Shown here one piece after another: positions 1-6,241 of a stretch of DNA of 6,241 nt (position 1 is its first letter; each line of letters opens with the position of its first letter). The DNA lies in assembly GCA_900772575.1 (NCBI GenBank), contig CAAHEN010000143.1:1-6241 (forward strand), in the 5' to 3' direction. The DNA is from Bacteroidaceae bacterium. Lineage in GTDB: Bacteria > Bacteroidota > Bacteroidia > Bacteroidales > Bacteroidaceae. Below the pieces are notes generated by a model. That model was not told the origin of the DNA, searched no databases, and saw only the letters and a list, made by a program, of their open reading frames with translations. The translations under genes were made by a program, and so were the position numbers.

Positions 1-2932
1 CCCACTCGCCAGGCTGGAACGAGCCGTCGGGCTGTGCCACGGGCAGGGCGGCAGAGACGAAGTAGGACTTGCCGGCGGTGAGCGCGAAGGTACTGTCTTC
101 AGCGAGCGTCAGGCGGAAATAGGTGTTGCCTTCGGCGTCGGTCTCGATCTGCTTGTTGTCCTTATCCTCACTCGTCATCCAAGCCACAAAGTACGGCGTG
201 CCTCCCTCGGGCAGGGCCTTGGTGCCGTCGGCGTTGCAGATGCGGTAGTAGAGGGGCTTGCCCTTGCCGGAGTTGGCGGTCATATTCATCAGGGTGCGTA
301 TTGTGGCGATGCCGATGCGCAGCTTCAACCGCGCCGCGTTGTCGCGGTCGTCGCAGTCCAGTTCGGGGCCGTTGCGCTGGTTGACCTCAACCTTGCGGTT
401 GCGGGTGTAGAAGCGGATATTGTCGATGCCGAAGTCGTTGCCTTGCGTGTCCTTGGCATAGTTGTCGATGGTGACGACAAAGTCCTGGTAGTTCTCCACA
501 TTGGCCGTGGGGTGAATGAAGGTGCGGGCATAGACCTGGTACCACACGCCTTCTTTATAATCCCTATCAAGGACACTGGCGAAGTCGCCTGAGGCAAAGG
601 AATGGACCAACTGACGCTCGACGATGTTGTTGGCGGTGCCGCGCTTGACACCATAAATCTTGAACATCAGCTGCGGTGAGGTCAGACCGCCAAAAGTCAA
701 GCTGTTGACATCCGCCGAAATAACCAACTCACTGCCCGAGCAAAGCTTCGCGGAAAAAGGTACACTCTCCAGTGGACGGGGCTCTTCGGAAGCATCGACA
801 TAGAGGTAGTATCCATACTTGGAGGCATCGGTACGGTGCGTATAGTCATCGATTTCGCTCCCAGTGTGCCACCAATAATAGTTGTTGGTATTGTTCGAAT
901 TCGAGACACCGGACATGTTCATCGACTTGATCAAGACATAGTCGCCATGGAATGGGGAGATGCCGAACCTCACTTGAAAAAGGTCTGCCCCGCAATACAT
1001 GTTGTTCTGCAGGCCGGGATAGGCGAAACTGTAACTGGCCTGTTCCCAAGCCAGCGGGATGTCCCAAGAGTTGCTCGCGGCGGCATCCCCTTTCTTGAAG
1101 GATACAGTGGGCTTGCTGAGATCCATGCCTGCCATGTCGTCAAAGCTGATCAGGCCAGCGCGGGTGTAGTTATCCTCCAAGTAATCAATGGTGCGGTGGC
1201 TGTCTAAAGAGCCCACCGGCTGGGGCGCGGAGGCATTGACAAAGTAGCAGTTGAAATTGGCGATTGGCGAGCTGAGCCCATTCCTCTCAGCATACACCAC
1301 GATGAAATAGGACACGCCTTCCTTGATATCTGTGGCATTGATGTTGACCGAACTGCCACTGCCAGAGACCGATTTATATTCTCCCACAAGGCTATTCATC
1401 TCCAACTGGATCTTGCATTCATTGGCTGAACTGGCAATCTCCCTGTAGTAGTTCTGCCCATTGACGACACGGATGGCACGCCAAGACACCTTCGTCGCCT
1501 GAATGAGTTGTGAGGTGTCGAAGTCACTCTCCACAGCCGAGTTTTGGAAGCGGTCGGTATAGGGGTAGAAGAAGTAGCGATCGGGCGAGGTCTGGTTGAG
1601 GCGCAGGGAGATGTAGCCTTTCTGGTTGAGCAGGCCTATGGAGATATAGCCGTTGTTCTCGAAGGTGGTCATCTCGTTGCGCAGCAGGGCGGCTTTGATA
1701 TCCTCGGCCATGACGCGGGCTGGACGAATGTTATAGATGTAGCGCAACGAGAGCGTCGGCTCACGGAAATAGTTGGTACCGCCAACCGTCTCCACCTCCC
1801 AATCATTATAACGGCTGACGTCACAGGCGATGGCGTCGCCAGACCAGTTCGCGTCATTGGGCGCCGTGAAGGTCACCGCAGAGACGTTGTCGTTGTTGGG
1901 GCGACAACTGTAATTGCCATTGGATTTGACATCACCGCCTCTAAGGCTACGCTTGAACAACCCATATGCTGTGCCGTCCGCATCTCTCATTTCGTTCAAG
2001 GCACGGCCTTTAGTGGCATTGGAGATTTGGCTGCTAGAGCGATCTGTGTTGTAGTCGTACCAACGCCAGTAGGCTGCCGGCTCCAAATCACTGCCCACTT
2101 TTTCAGCATCGGCAACCGGTACACCAAGCGTCATCTGCTGGCCTGGCAGCAAATAGTAGTCATACGTCCAAGCATGCACCTGCTGCTGGCCGTTGCTGCC
2201 CAGTGCATCGGCAGCATAGTTTTTGGCATAGCCAGAGGTGTGCTTCAGGGCTTTGGTTTCCACGAGATTGAAGACTATCTTACTCTCAAAAGCCACATTT
2301 TCTGAAGTCAATTGAAAGTTATTGATGAAAGGATAACGGCCTGTACCATAGCCCGGCCCTTTCGAGGTCAGGGCACACACGACACGGTGTGTCTTGTCCG
2401 TCGGATTATAAAGCGCCTGTAGCATCGCGACGCGGGTCTCGAAGTGATCCAGGTTTCTGTAATGTTCACCAGCCGGTGTCTTTATGGCATGCCAGCAAAG
2501 ATCATAGTTTCGACCGCCGTTTGTATTGTAGTAGACTTGAAAGGCGCGGCCAACATCATTATTCGATTTTATACTTTCAATGGGCTTCAGACAAGACAGC
2601 TGTCCCTCTTTGGCCCTGACATAATTTCCGTTGGCATCTTCCAGATACCAGCGGAAATAGAAAGTAAGATTGCTCTTCAACGCGCTCCGCGTCGTCCCCA
2701 TGTCTTGGAGTATCTGGTCGAGATAGGGCTGTAGGTTGAGGTCTATCTGGGTCTCGCCGGGCAGGATGGGGACGTTGACTTCGTGTACGTTGCCGGCATA
2801 CTGGCCGATAAGCGTGACGCTCTTGCCCAACTCGGCCCGCGCTACGGGGGCGGCGGTGAGAAAAAGGAGGAGCAGCAGGACCAGGGGCTGCCCGATTACC
2901 GTATGTGCAGACACTTGTTTCATATTCAGCAT
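1..2932 (-). CDS. Large secreted protein of a fimbrial operon, putative adhesin (C-terminus outside window)
   Basis: The frame is open for 977 codons from ATG at 2932 to the window edge; I read every line and found no stop. An in-frame TAG at 2962-2960 limits the start to ATG 2932 or ATG 2923 (MKQVSAH). A Sec signal peptide is clear: a Leu-rich core (about residues 17-25), then A-R-A before E34, a signal peptidase I site. There is no lipobox cysteine. Visible motifs are YFRWYL (92-97), YWRWYDYNTD (288-297), YYWWHTGSEIDDY (685-697), VDASEEP (712-718), WYQVY (797-801) and NDFGIDNIRFY (832-842). The last resembles the closing strand of jelly-roll modules in Bacteroidota surface proteins. Similar proteins are familiar to me from Bacteroidales genomes, but I cannot name the family or a proven function. 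The gene lies 50 bases after a fimbrillin-like gene, so a role as fimbria-associated adhesin or tip protein is inferred. No MIDAS (DxSxS) motif of a Mfa5-like von Willebrand domain was seen. Its middle is much more AT-rich than its neighbours. The coding call is near certain; the function is not. Confidence 0.9.
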   Translation of the reverse strand, partial: MLNMKQVSAHTVIGQPLVLLLLLFLTAAPVARAELGKSVTLIGQYAGNVHEVNVPILPGETQIDLNLQPYLDQILQDMGTTRSALKSNLTFYFRWYLEDANGNYVRAKEGQLSCLKPIESIKSNNDVGRAFQVYYNTNGGRNYDLCWHAIKTPAGEHYRNLDHFETRVAMLQALYNPTDKTHRVVCALTSKGPGYGTGRYPFINNFQLTSENVAFESKIVFNLVETKALKHTSGYAKNYAADALGSNGQQQVHAWTYDYYLLPGQQMTLGVPVADAEKVGSDLEPAAYWRWYDYNTDRSSSQISNATKGRALNEMRDADGTAYGLFKRSLRGGDVKSNGNYSCRPNNDNVSAVTFTAPNDANWSGDAIACDVSRYNDWEVETVGGTNYFREPTLSLRYIYNIRPARVMAEDIKAALLRNEMTTFENNGYISIGLLNQKGYISLRLNQTSPDRYFFYPYTDRFQNSAVESDFDTSQLIQATKVSWRAIRVVNGQNYYREIASSANECKIQLEMNSLVGEYKSVSGSGSSVNINATDIKEGVSYFIVVYAERNGLSSPIANFNCYFVNASAPQPVGSLDSHRTIDYLEDNYTRAGLISFDDMAGMDLSKPTVSFKKGDAAASNSWDIPLAWEQASYSFAYPGLQNNMYCGADLFQVRFGISPFHGDYVLIKSMNMSGVSNSNNTNNYYWWHTGSEIDDYTHRTDASKYGYYLYVDASEEPRPLESVPFSAKLCSGSELVISADVNSLTFGGLTSPQLMFKIYGVKRGTANNIVERQLVHSFASGDFASVLDRDYKEGVWYQVYARTFIHPTANVENYQDFVVTIDNYAKDTQGNDFGIDNIRFYTRNRKVEVNQRNGPELDCDDRDNAARLKLRIGIATIRTLMNMTANSGKGKPLYYRICNADGTKALPEGGTPYFVAWMTSEDKDNKQIETDAEGNTYFRLTLAEDSTFALTAGKSYFVSAALPVAQPDGSFQPGEW
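398..1000 (-). other. Putative jelly-roll (carbohydrate-binding-like) module within the large secreted protein
   Basis: This covers roughly residues 645-845 of the large protein. It starts near C647 (MYCGADLFQVRFG), runs through the aromatic stretch YYWWHTGSEIDDY, then YGYYLYVDASEEP, a cysteine at 731 (KLCSGSE) and WYQVY, and ends with FVVTIDNY followed by NDFGIDNIRF. The order of beta-rich segments ending in a G-N-D-F-x-I-D-N-I-x-F strand is what many Bacteroidota surface proteins show at the end of a MAM/CBM-like beta sandwich. C647 and C731 could form a disulfide. The boundaries are estimates and the fold is inferred from pattern only. Confidence 0.5.
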
Positions 2933-2982
2933 GACTGGAAGGCGTGATGGTGACGAGGACTAACTGACAATAATAAGGGGCA

Positions 2983-4422
2983 TCAAGGCTTGTAGCTGAT
3001 GACGACGGGACACGTCAGGCGGCGCGGTGCGGCGCCATCAGTGGGGGTGACGGTGACGTTCAGGCGGTGGCGCGAGGCGGTCGCGGCGGGGGCCGTCGCG
3101 GCGAACGTGCCGTGCACGTAGCCGGGCGTAAAACCGTTCCACGCTGCATCGTGCCAGTAGGGCGCGGTCGCATAGAGGCCGTCGGGCACGCCGGCAGGAC
3201 TCTCCCACGCAGCGTCGGAGAAGGTCACGTCCAGCGCCGTGCCAGAGGCGTAGGATGTGACGCGGGGCACAAGGTGGAAATCGCCCGAAGCATGGAAGGT
3301 ACAGGTGAAGGTACCGTTCTGCTCCTTGACCGAGGCGGGAAGGACGCCGATGGGCGGGAAGTCGTAGGGAATAAGGTCGAGCCGCAGGTCTTGCAGCGTA
3401 ATGGGGATGACGCGGTGGTCGTTGCGGGCGATGTAGTGCCACTCGCCCTCGGCGTTGTCGGGCACGAGGGCATAGCGCTGCTCTTCCGCCGTGCCGTCCT
3501 GGCGGCGCAGGCTGACCGTGACCATAAACTCCTGATAGGGATCGTCCGCCGGAATCACCGTCTCGTTGACGTAGGCCACCATCGTGGCCTGTTCTCCGGC
3601 GGACAGCGTGCCGGTGTGGCCTGTGGGGAAATGTGCCGCCACTGTGCCGGTCACCGCCGTGCTGGCTGGCTGCGCGGGCACCCAGGCGCCCATCTTGCCG
3701 TCAGCGGGCAGGTCGGCAATGCCGTTCGTGGCGTCGTGCGGAAAGAGGTAGTACTGGCTACCGTCGTTGACCGGAGCGACCCTGATGCCGGTGAGCACCA
3801 TGTCCTCGCCCAGCTCGTTACTGACCTCGAACTCCAGTTTGGCGACCATGCGCAGCGTCCAGAGCGTGAGGGTCTGTCTGTCGTCGGCCTCGGTGACGGT
3901 CACCGTCTGGCGGCCGGCCATGTAGAGGCCGGTGGTGGCCCAATCGGTGCCGAAGCCATCCATCACGATATCATCCACCCCATCCGGACAGGGCTGCCCC
4001 TCCTGGAAGAGGTTCTCATAATAACTGGTGGGCACGTTCGCGAACGTATAGAAAATCTTCGTGCCGGTGGCGGTGGCGATGAGCTGGCCGCCATTGACGG
4101 CGTCGTGGCTCACGTTGTCGAGCTCTCCGGCGGAGGTGAAGACGCGCTCCACCGTGCCGGTGCCGGCATCGACCATGGCGATGAACCAAGAGTGCATGCC
4201 CTCGCCTTCGGCATAGTCGTTCTCGCCCTCCTGCGCGGCGGCGCGGCCGGTGTGGGGCGCAGTGGTAGCCTCGCCGGCGGCCGGCACGGCTATGCTCAGG
4301 GCTATCTTGACGGGGCGACCGGCCTCACCGCCGCTGTCGGGAGTGAGGTCGTCGCCGCTACAGGCGGTGAGGAGGGGCAGAAGGGCCACCAGGCTGATGG
4401 CTATGCGGTGTATCGCTTTCAT
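2983..4422 (-). CDS. Fimbrillin-like lipoprotein, probable accessory or tip-proximal fimbrial subunit
   Basis: A complete 479-residue protein, ATG to TGA. The N-terminus is a lipoprotein signal: KAIHR, a hydrophobic core, then the lipobox L-T-A-C with C21, followed by SGDD, which fits the acidic surface-export signal of Bacteroidota lipoproteins. Residues 38-46 form a first beta strand (VKIALSIAV). A Gly/Ala-rich linker contains R60 (HTGR before AAAQ), a plausible arginine cleavage site. Then EGEGMHSWFIAMVD (72-85) and TKIFYTFANVP (121-131) match the fimbrillin N-domain pattern of a 'fimbrial variable, then body strand, then aN' core. The C-terminal half is beta-rich and ends in VVISYKP, without the PW-containing tail seen in the upstream fimbrillin. 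It begins 46 bases after that gene, with no Shine-Dalgarno but an A-rich leader (CATAAAGCAAG). I infer a minor subunit comparable in position to FimC-E or Mfa3-4. Family membership is judged from pattern, and a specific orthology is not claimed. Confidence 0.72.
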   Translation of the reverse strand: MKAIHRIAISLVALLPLLTACSGDDLTPDSGGEAGRPVKIALSIAVPAAGEATTAPHTGRAAAQEGENDYAEGEGMHSWFIAMVDAGTGTVERVFTSAGELDNVSHDAVNGGQLIATATGTKIFYTFANVPTSYYENLFQEGQPCPDGVDDIVMDGFGTDWATTGLYMAGRQTVTVTEADDRQTLTLWTLRMVAKLEFEVSNELGEDMVLTGIRVAPVNDGSQYYLFPHDATNGIADLPADGKMGAWVPAQPASTAVTGTVAAHFPTGHTGTLSAGEQATMVAYVNETVIPADDPYQEFMVTVSLRRQDGTAEEQRYALVPDNAEGEWHYIARNDHRVIPITLQDLRLDLIPYDFPPIGVLPASVKEQNGTFTCTFHASGDFHLVPRVTSYASGTALDVTFSDAAWESPAGVPDGLYATAPYWHDAAWNGFTPGYVHGTFAATAPAATASRHRLNVTVTPTDGAAPRRLTCPVVISYKP

Positions 4423-4468
4423 GGCAACTTGCTTTATGGTCTGAGAGAAACGGGGTGGGACGCGGCAC

Positions 4469-5938
4469 CTACATGATGAGACCGGGGTGGGTGTACTTCA
4501 GCCAGGGCACAACGCGCAACTCCAGCCGGATGCCGAAGTCCATCTGAGTGCCGGTGACGCGGCTGATGCGGACACTATAGATGTTGTTGCGGACGACGCC
4601 GTACTTCATCACCGCATCATCGGCGGCGGTGCCGGTGGGGGCGCTGTGACGCAGGTAGTAGTCGTAGCTCCTGTCCTCCGTCTTATTGCCGTCGGCATCC
4701 CGGATGTAGCCGATAAAGCGGAGGCCAGTGGCGGCGTCGCCCATCAGGGTCTCGCTCTGCTGCACGGCGGCGGGGAAGGTATTCTCGGCGGTATAGGCGA
4801 CGACGAAGGTTCCGCTCCCTTTCGGCACCTGGTGACCGGCTGTCAGGGCGGCGTCAAGCGTGGCGCGACGGTAGGCCGGGACGTAGAAGCCTGCGTGCGG
4901 GAAGGGTGAGGTGGCCTTGTCGCCGAAATAGAGGCCGACGACGTAGTTGGTCTGCACGCCGCTCGCCGGGTTCTCGTCGCCGAGCCAGCTGACAGCGCTG
5001 ACGGCCTCGGGGGCGGCGACGCGCTTGAAGAGCCAAGACGGCATGGCAAGGTTGAAGGGGACGACGGCGGTCAGGACAAATGTCTCGCCGGTGGCCTGTC
5101 CGGCAGCGACATCGATGACGGAGTAGACGTAGCCATCACCATCGGTGGCGCTCTCCGTGAAACCGGTGCTGCCGTCGGTGTCGAAGTCGATGCGGGCGGC
5201 GAGGCGCTCCACGTCGACGTCCTTGTCCGCGTAGCCGCCGTCGGTGATGGTGCCGGGCTGGTAGGGATCTTGCTCTGTGCCGGCATGGCCACCCTGGACG
5301 GGGCCTATCATGATCTCCGCGTCGGCGGCCGAGGCCATGACGAAGTCTGTCCCGGCGGCGACGGCGGTGGCTGTGGTGGGGGTGAAGGGGGTGCGGTCGT
5401 AGATGGCGTCGCGCACCTCGGAGAGCATCTTGCCGTCAAGGTCGGAGCGGTCGGTGTTGGCCACGGCGAGCAGGTGGTAGTGGCCGCTCTTGATGCGCTT
5501 GTCGAGCAGGCGAGAACCGGTGGTATAGGTCACGGCCCGCGTGCCGGGCACGGTCTCGTCGCGCGTGACGGGCCAATAGAACGCGTGGACGGTGACTGCA
5601 CTGGCGTCGGGGGCGTTGATGCCCTGCCCCTCGAACAGGAATATCGTGACACCGGTCACGCGGTTCTCTGCCGCCGTACCTTCCTCCCGGCCGTCGCCCT
5701 CCTCGCCGCCGCTGGGGCCACTGGCGGCACGGGGGGCACGGGTGGCGCGGGTGGCCGTACCGGTGGAGACGGTGATGTTGAGCGAGAGGTAGTACTCACC
5801 TGCCGTCGCAGCAGTGCCGGCGGTGTCGTCACTGCCACAGGCCTGGCAGAGGGCCAGTGCCAGCAGGGCCGGCAGGCCGATCAGGCTGCGCACGGCGCGG
5901 CGCAGCCGGTGAAGCGGTATGTGGAGACGGTTCGACAT
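4469..5938 (-). CDS. Fimbrillin (FimA/Mfa1-like) lipoprotein, probable major stalk subunit
   Basis: A complete 489-residue protein, ATG to TAG. The N-terminus is basic (RLHIPLHRLRRAVR), followed by a hydrophobic core and C34 with GSDD after it. This is a lipoprotein signal, although the lipobox C-Q-A-C has Cys rather than Leu at -3. Strand YYLSLNITVS (49-58) precedes three tandem Arg sites (ATR ATR APR, 62-70) and a Gly/Glu-rich linker. This is the usual place where fimbrillin propeptides are cut to open the acceptor groove. VTGVTIFLFEG (94-104) and YHLLAVANTD (154-163) are fimbrillin N-domain hallmarks. The C-terminus has VRNNIYSVRISRVTG (449-463) and LELRVVPWLKYTHPGLIM (472-489), matching the Fimbrillin_C type end whose tail is the donor strand in type V pili. 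It begins 80 bases after the anchor gene. The tail and propeptide argue for a polymerising stalk subunit; whether it is the major subunit is inferred. Confidence 0.82.
   Translation of the reverse strand: MSNRLHIPLHRLRRAVRSLIGLPALLALALCQACGSDDTAGTAATAGEYYLSLNITVSTGTATRATRAPRAASGPSGGEEGDGREEGTAAENRVTGVTIFLFEGQGINAPDASAVTVHAFYWPVTRDETVPGTRAVTYTTGSRLLDKRIKSGHYHLLAVANTDRSDLDGKMLSEVRDAIYDRTPFTPTTATAVAAGTDFVMASAADAEIMIGPVQGGHAGTEQDPYQPGTITDGGYADKDVDVERLAARIDFDTDGSTGFTESATDGDGYVYSVIDVAAGQATGETFVLTAVVPFNLAMPSWLFKRVAAPEAVSAVSWLGDENPASGVQTNYVVGLYFGDKATSPFPHAGFYVPAYRRATLDAALTAGHQVPKGSGTFVVAYTAENTFPAAVQQSETLMGDAATGLRFIGYIRDADGNKTEDRSYDYYLRHSAPTGTAADDAVMKYGVVRNNIYSVRISRVTGTQMDFGIRLELRVVPWLKYTHPGLIM
5729..5755 (-). 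repeat. Three imperfect 9-base tandem repeats encoding ATR-ATR-APR
   Basis: On the coding strand the units are GCCACCCGC, GCCACCCGT and GCCCCCCGT, giving residues 62-70 of the fimbrillin. The units differ by one or two bases. They place three arginines at three-residue spacing at the expected propeptide cleavage region. The repeat is seen directly; its role as multiple protease sites is inferred. Confidence 0.7.
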
Positions 5939-5977
5939 GCAGATTGCGGTTTATGTGGATATGTGGTGTGGAAAGGG

Positions 5978-6002
5978 ACGCCGGCCAACCAGGCGCCGGC
6001 AT
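5978..6002 (-). promoter_or_regulatory. Possible hairpin between anchor and fimbrillin genes
   Basis: Two GCCGGC copies (5980-5985 and 5995-6000) can pair around a 9-base loop. On the minus-strand transcript one G-U and one U-A pair extend the stem to 8 pairs. No U-run follows, so it is not a typical terminator. It lies 40-64 bases before the fimbrillin start and could affect mRNA processing or stability between anchor and stalk genes. In GC-rich DNA such a palindrome can arise by chance. Confidence 0.25.
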
Positions 6003-6018
6003 CGTGGCCCCACGCTCG

Positions 6019-6241
6019 CTATGGTTCTATATCTTCCGCTTGGTGGCGCACTTCCCATGAGAGGGTGGAGATTTCGACATTGACGTAGGCCCAGCGGTCG
6101 CCCCTGAGGAAGAAGGTCAGCTTATAGTCGTAGCCGCGATCGAGGAATTCCTGGGCCGACATACCGAGGTCGGCGCTGCCGCGCAGGCGGCTGAGCAGGT
6201 CGGGCAGGTTGACGCGTATCACCTCGACGCCGGTGCGGCGG
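6019..6241 (-). CDS. Mfa2/FimB-family fimbrial anchor subunit, C-terminal 73 residues only
   Basis: The frame enters from beyond base 6241 and ends at TAG (6021-6019); the start lies outside the window. The fragment contains VNLPDLLSRL, then QEFLDRGYDYKLTFFL, then GDRWAYVNVEISTLSWEVR. This is the typical end of Mfa2/FimB anchors: an 'I-x-L-x-x-L-L' helix, a 'QE(Y/F)LDR' motif, a 'Y-x-(I/L)-T-F-(Y/F)-L' strand, and a final strand with W. A GTG codon at 6222 is internal, not a start. In P. gingivalis the members of this family are outer-membrane lipoproteins that terminate and anchor the fibre and limit its length. Here the gene lies upstream of the fimbrillin gene, the reverse of the P. gingivalis mfa1-mfa2 and fimA-fimB order. 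The call is firm for the visible end; nothing can be said of the lipoprotein signal. Confidence 0.85.
   Translation of the reverse strand, partial: RRTGVEVIRVNLPDLLSRLRGSADLGMSAQEFLDRGYDYKLTFFLRGDRWAYVNVEISTLSWEVRHQAEDIEP

Noticed and set aside
325..654. Short minus-strand frame rich in Ser/Thr/Pro/Arg
   Set aside because: Out of frame with the large protein that covers the same bases; its composition is typical of a frame-shifted reading of GC-rich coding DNA.
1544..2305. Plus-strand open frame of 253 codons opposite the large secreted gene
   Set aside because: It is codon-aligned with the 977-codon minus-strand frame and has no recognisable domain. The minus-strand frame has a signal peptide and coherent beta-rich sequence.
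1..2932. Possibility that this stretch is a decayed or frameshifted pseudogene, since no closed long frame lies on the minus strand here
   Set aside because: Reading the minus strand line by line in the frame of ATG 2932 gives no stop to base 1. The frame only looks absent because its end lies outside the window.
2968..2975. TATTATTG on the minus strand, 36 bases before the large gene, close to the Bacteroidota -7 box TAnnTTTG
   Set aside because: One fixed position mismatches and there is no TTG element at the expected distance upstream. Read-through from the fimbrillin-like gene is the simpler explanation.
3067..4476. Plus-strand open frame of 469 codons opposite the second fimbrillin-like gene
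   Set aside because: It is codon-aligned with the minus-strand gene, so it stays open merely because the sense gene rarely uses TTA, CTA or TCA. Its product is low-complexity Gly/Val/Ala/Arg/His-rich with no signal or domain, while the minus-strand product has a lipoprotein signal and fimbrillin motifs.
5712..5765. GGC/GGT-rich tract that looks like a simple-sequence repeat or Gly/Pro-rich protein on either strand
   Set aside because: It is explained by the Ala-Thr-Arg/Ala-Pro-Arg and Gly/Ser-rich linker codons of the fimbrillin propeptide region.
5270..6088. Plus-strand open frame of 272 codons opposite the fimbrillin and anchor genes
   Set aside because: It has the same codon-aligned antisense relation, a glycine-rich low-complexity product, and runs across two well-supported genes and their gap.

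Overview
The window is a fragment of a Bacteroidales (Bacteroidota) type V pilus (FimA/Mfa1-style fimbria) locus. Everything supportable is on the minus strand, so transcription runs from high to low coordinates. The taxonomic call rests on the protein families (a Mfa2/FimB-type anchor C-terminus and fimbrillin-type lipoproteins), on lipoprotein signals followed by acidic residues, and on the absence of clear Shine-Dalgarno sites. The fimbrial genes are GC-rich (hand-counted lines run from about 65 to 80 percent), which suggests a high-GC lineage such as Alistipes-like Rikenellaceae rather than typical Bacteroides. The genus is a guess.

Layout in transcription order: (1) the last 73 codons of a Mfa2/FimB-family anchor subunit (6241-6019, entering from outside the window); (2) a 489-residue fimbrillin with the C-terminal tail of a polymerising subunit (5938-4469), probably the stalk; (3) a 479-residue fimbrillin-like lipoprotein without that tail (4422-2983), probably an accessory or tip-proximal subunit; (4) a very large secreted protein beginning at 2932 whose frame stays open to base 1 (977 codons, C-terminus outside the window). 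The gaps are 80, 46 and 50 bases, all genes are co-directional, and no terminator is visible between them, so one operon is the simplest reading.

Inferred mechanism: the anchor holds the fibre at the outer membrane. The stalk lipoprotein is exported, cut at an arginine site and polymerised by strand exchange. The accessory lipoprotein and the large Sec-exported protein would decorate or cap the fibre, or act as adhesin. The large protein is the least understood part. It has a Sec signal peptide, aromatic-rich motifs and at least one apparent jelly-roll module, and its base composition is clearly more AT-rich than the fimbrillin genes. No RNA gene, insertion sequence, CRISPR array or phage feature was seen. 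Long plus-strand open frames exist but are antisense shadows of these GC-rich genes.
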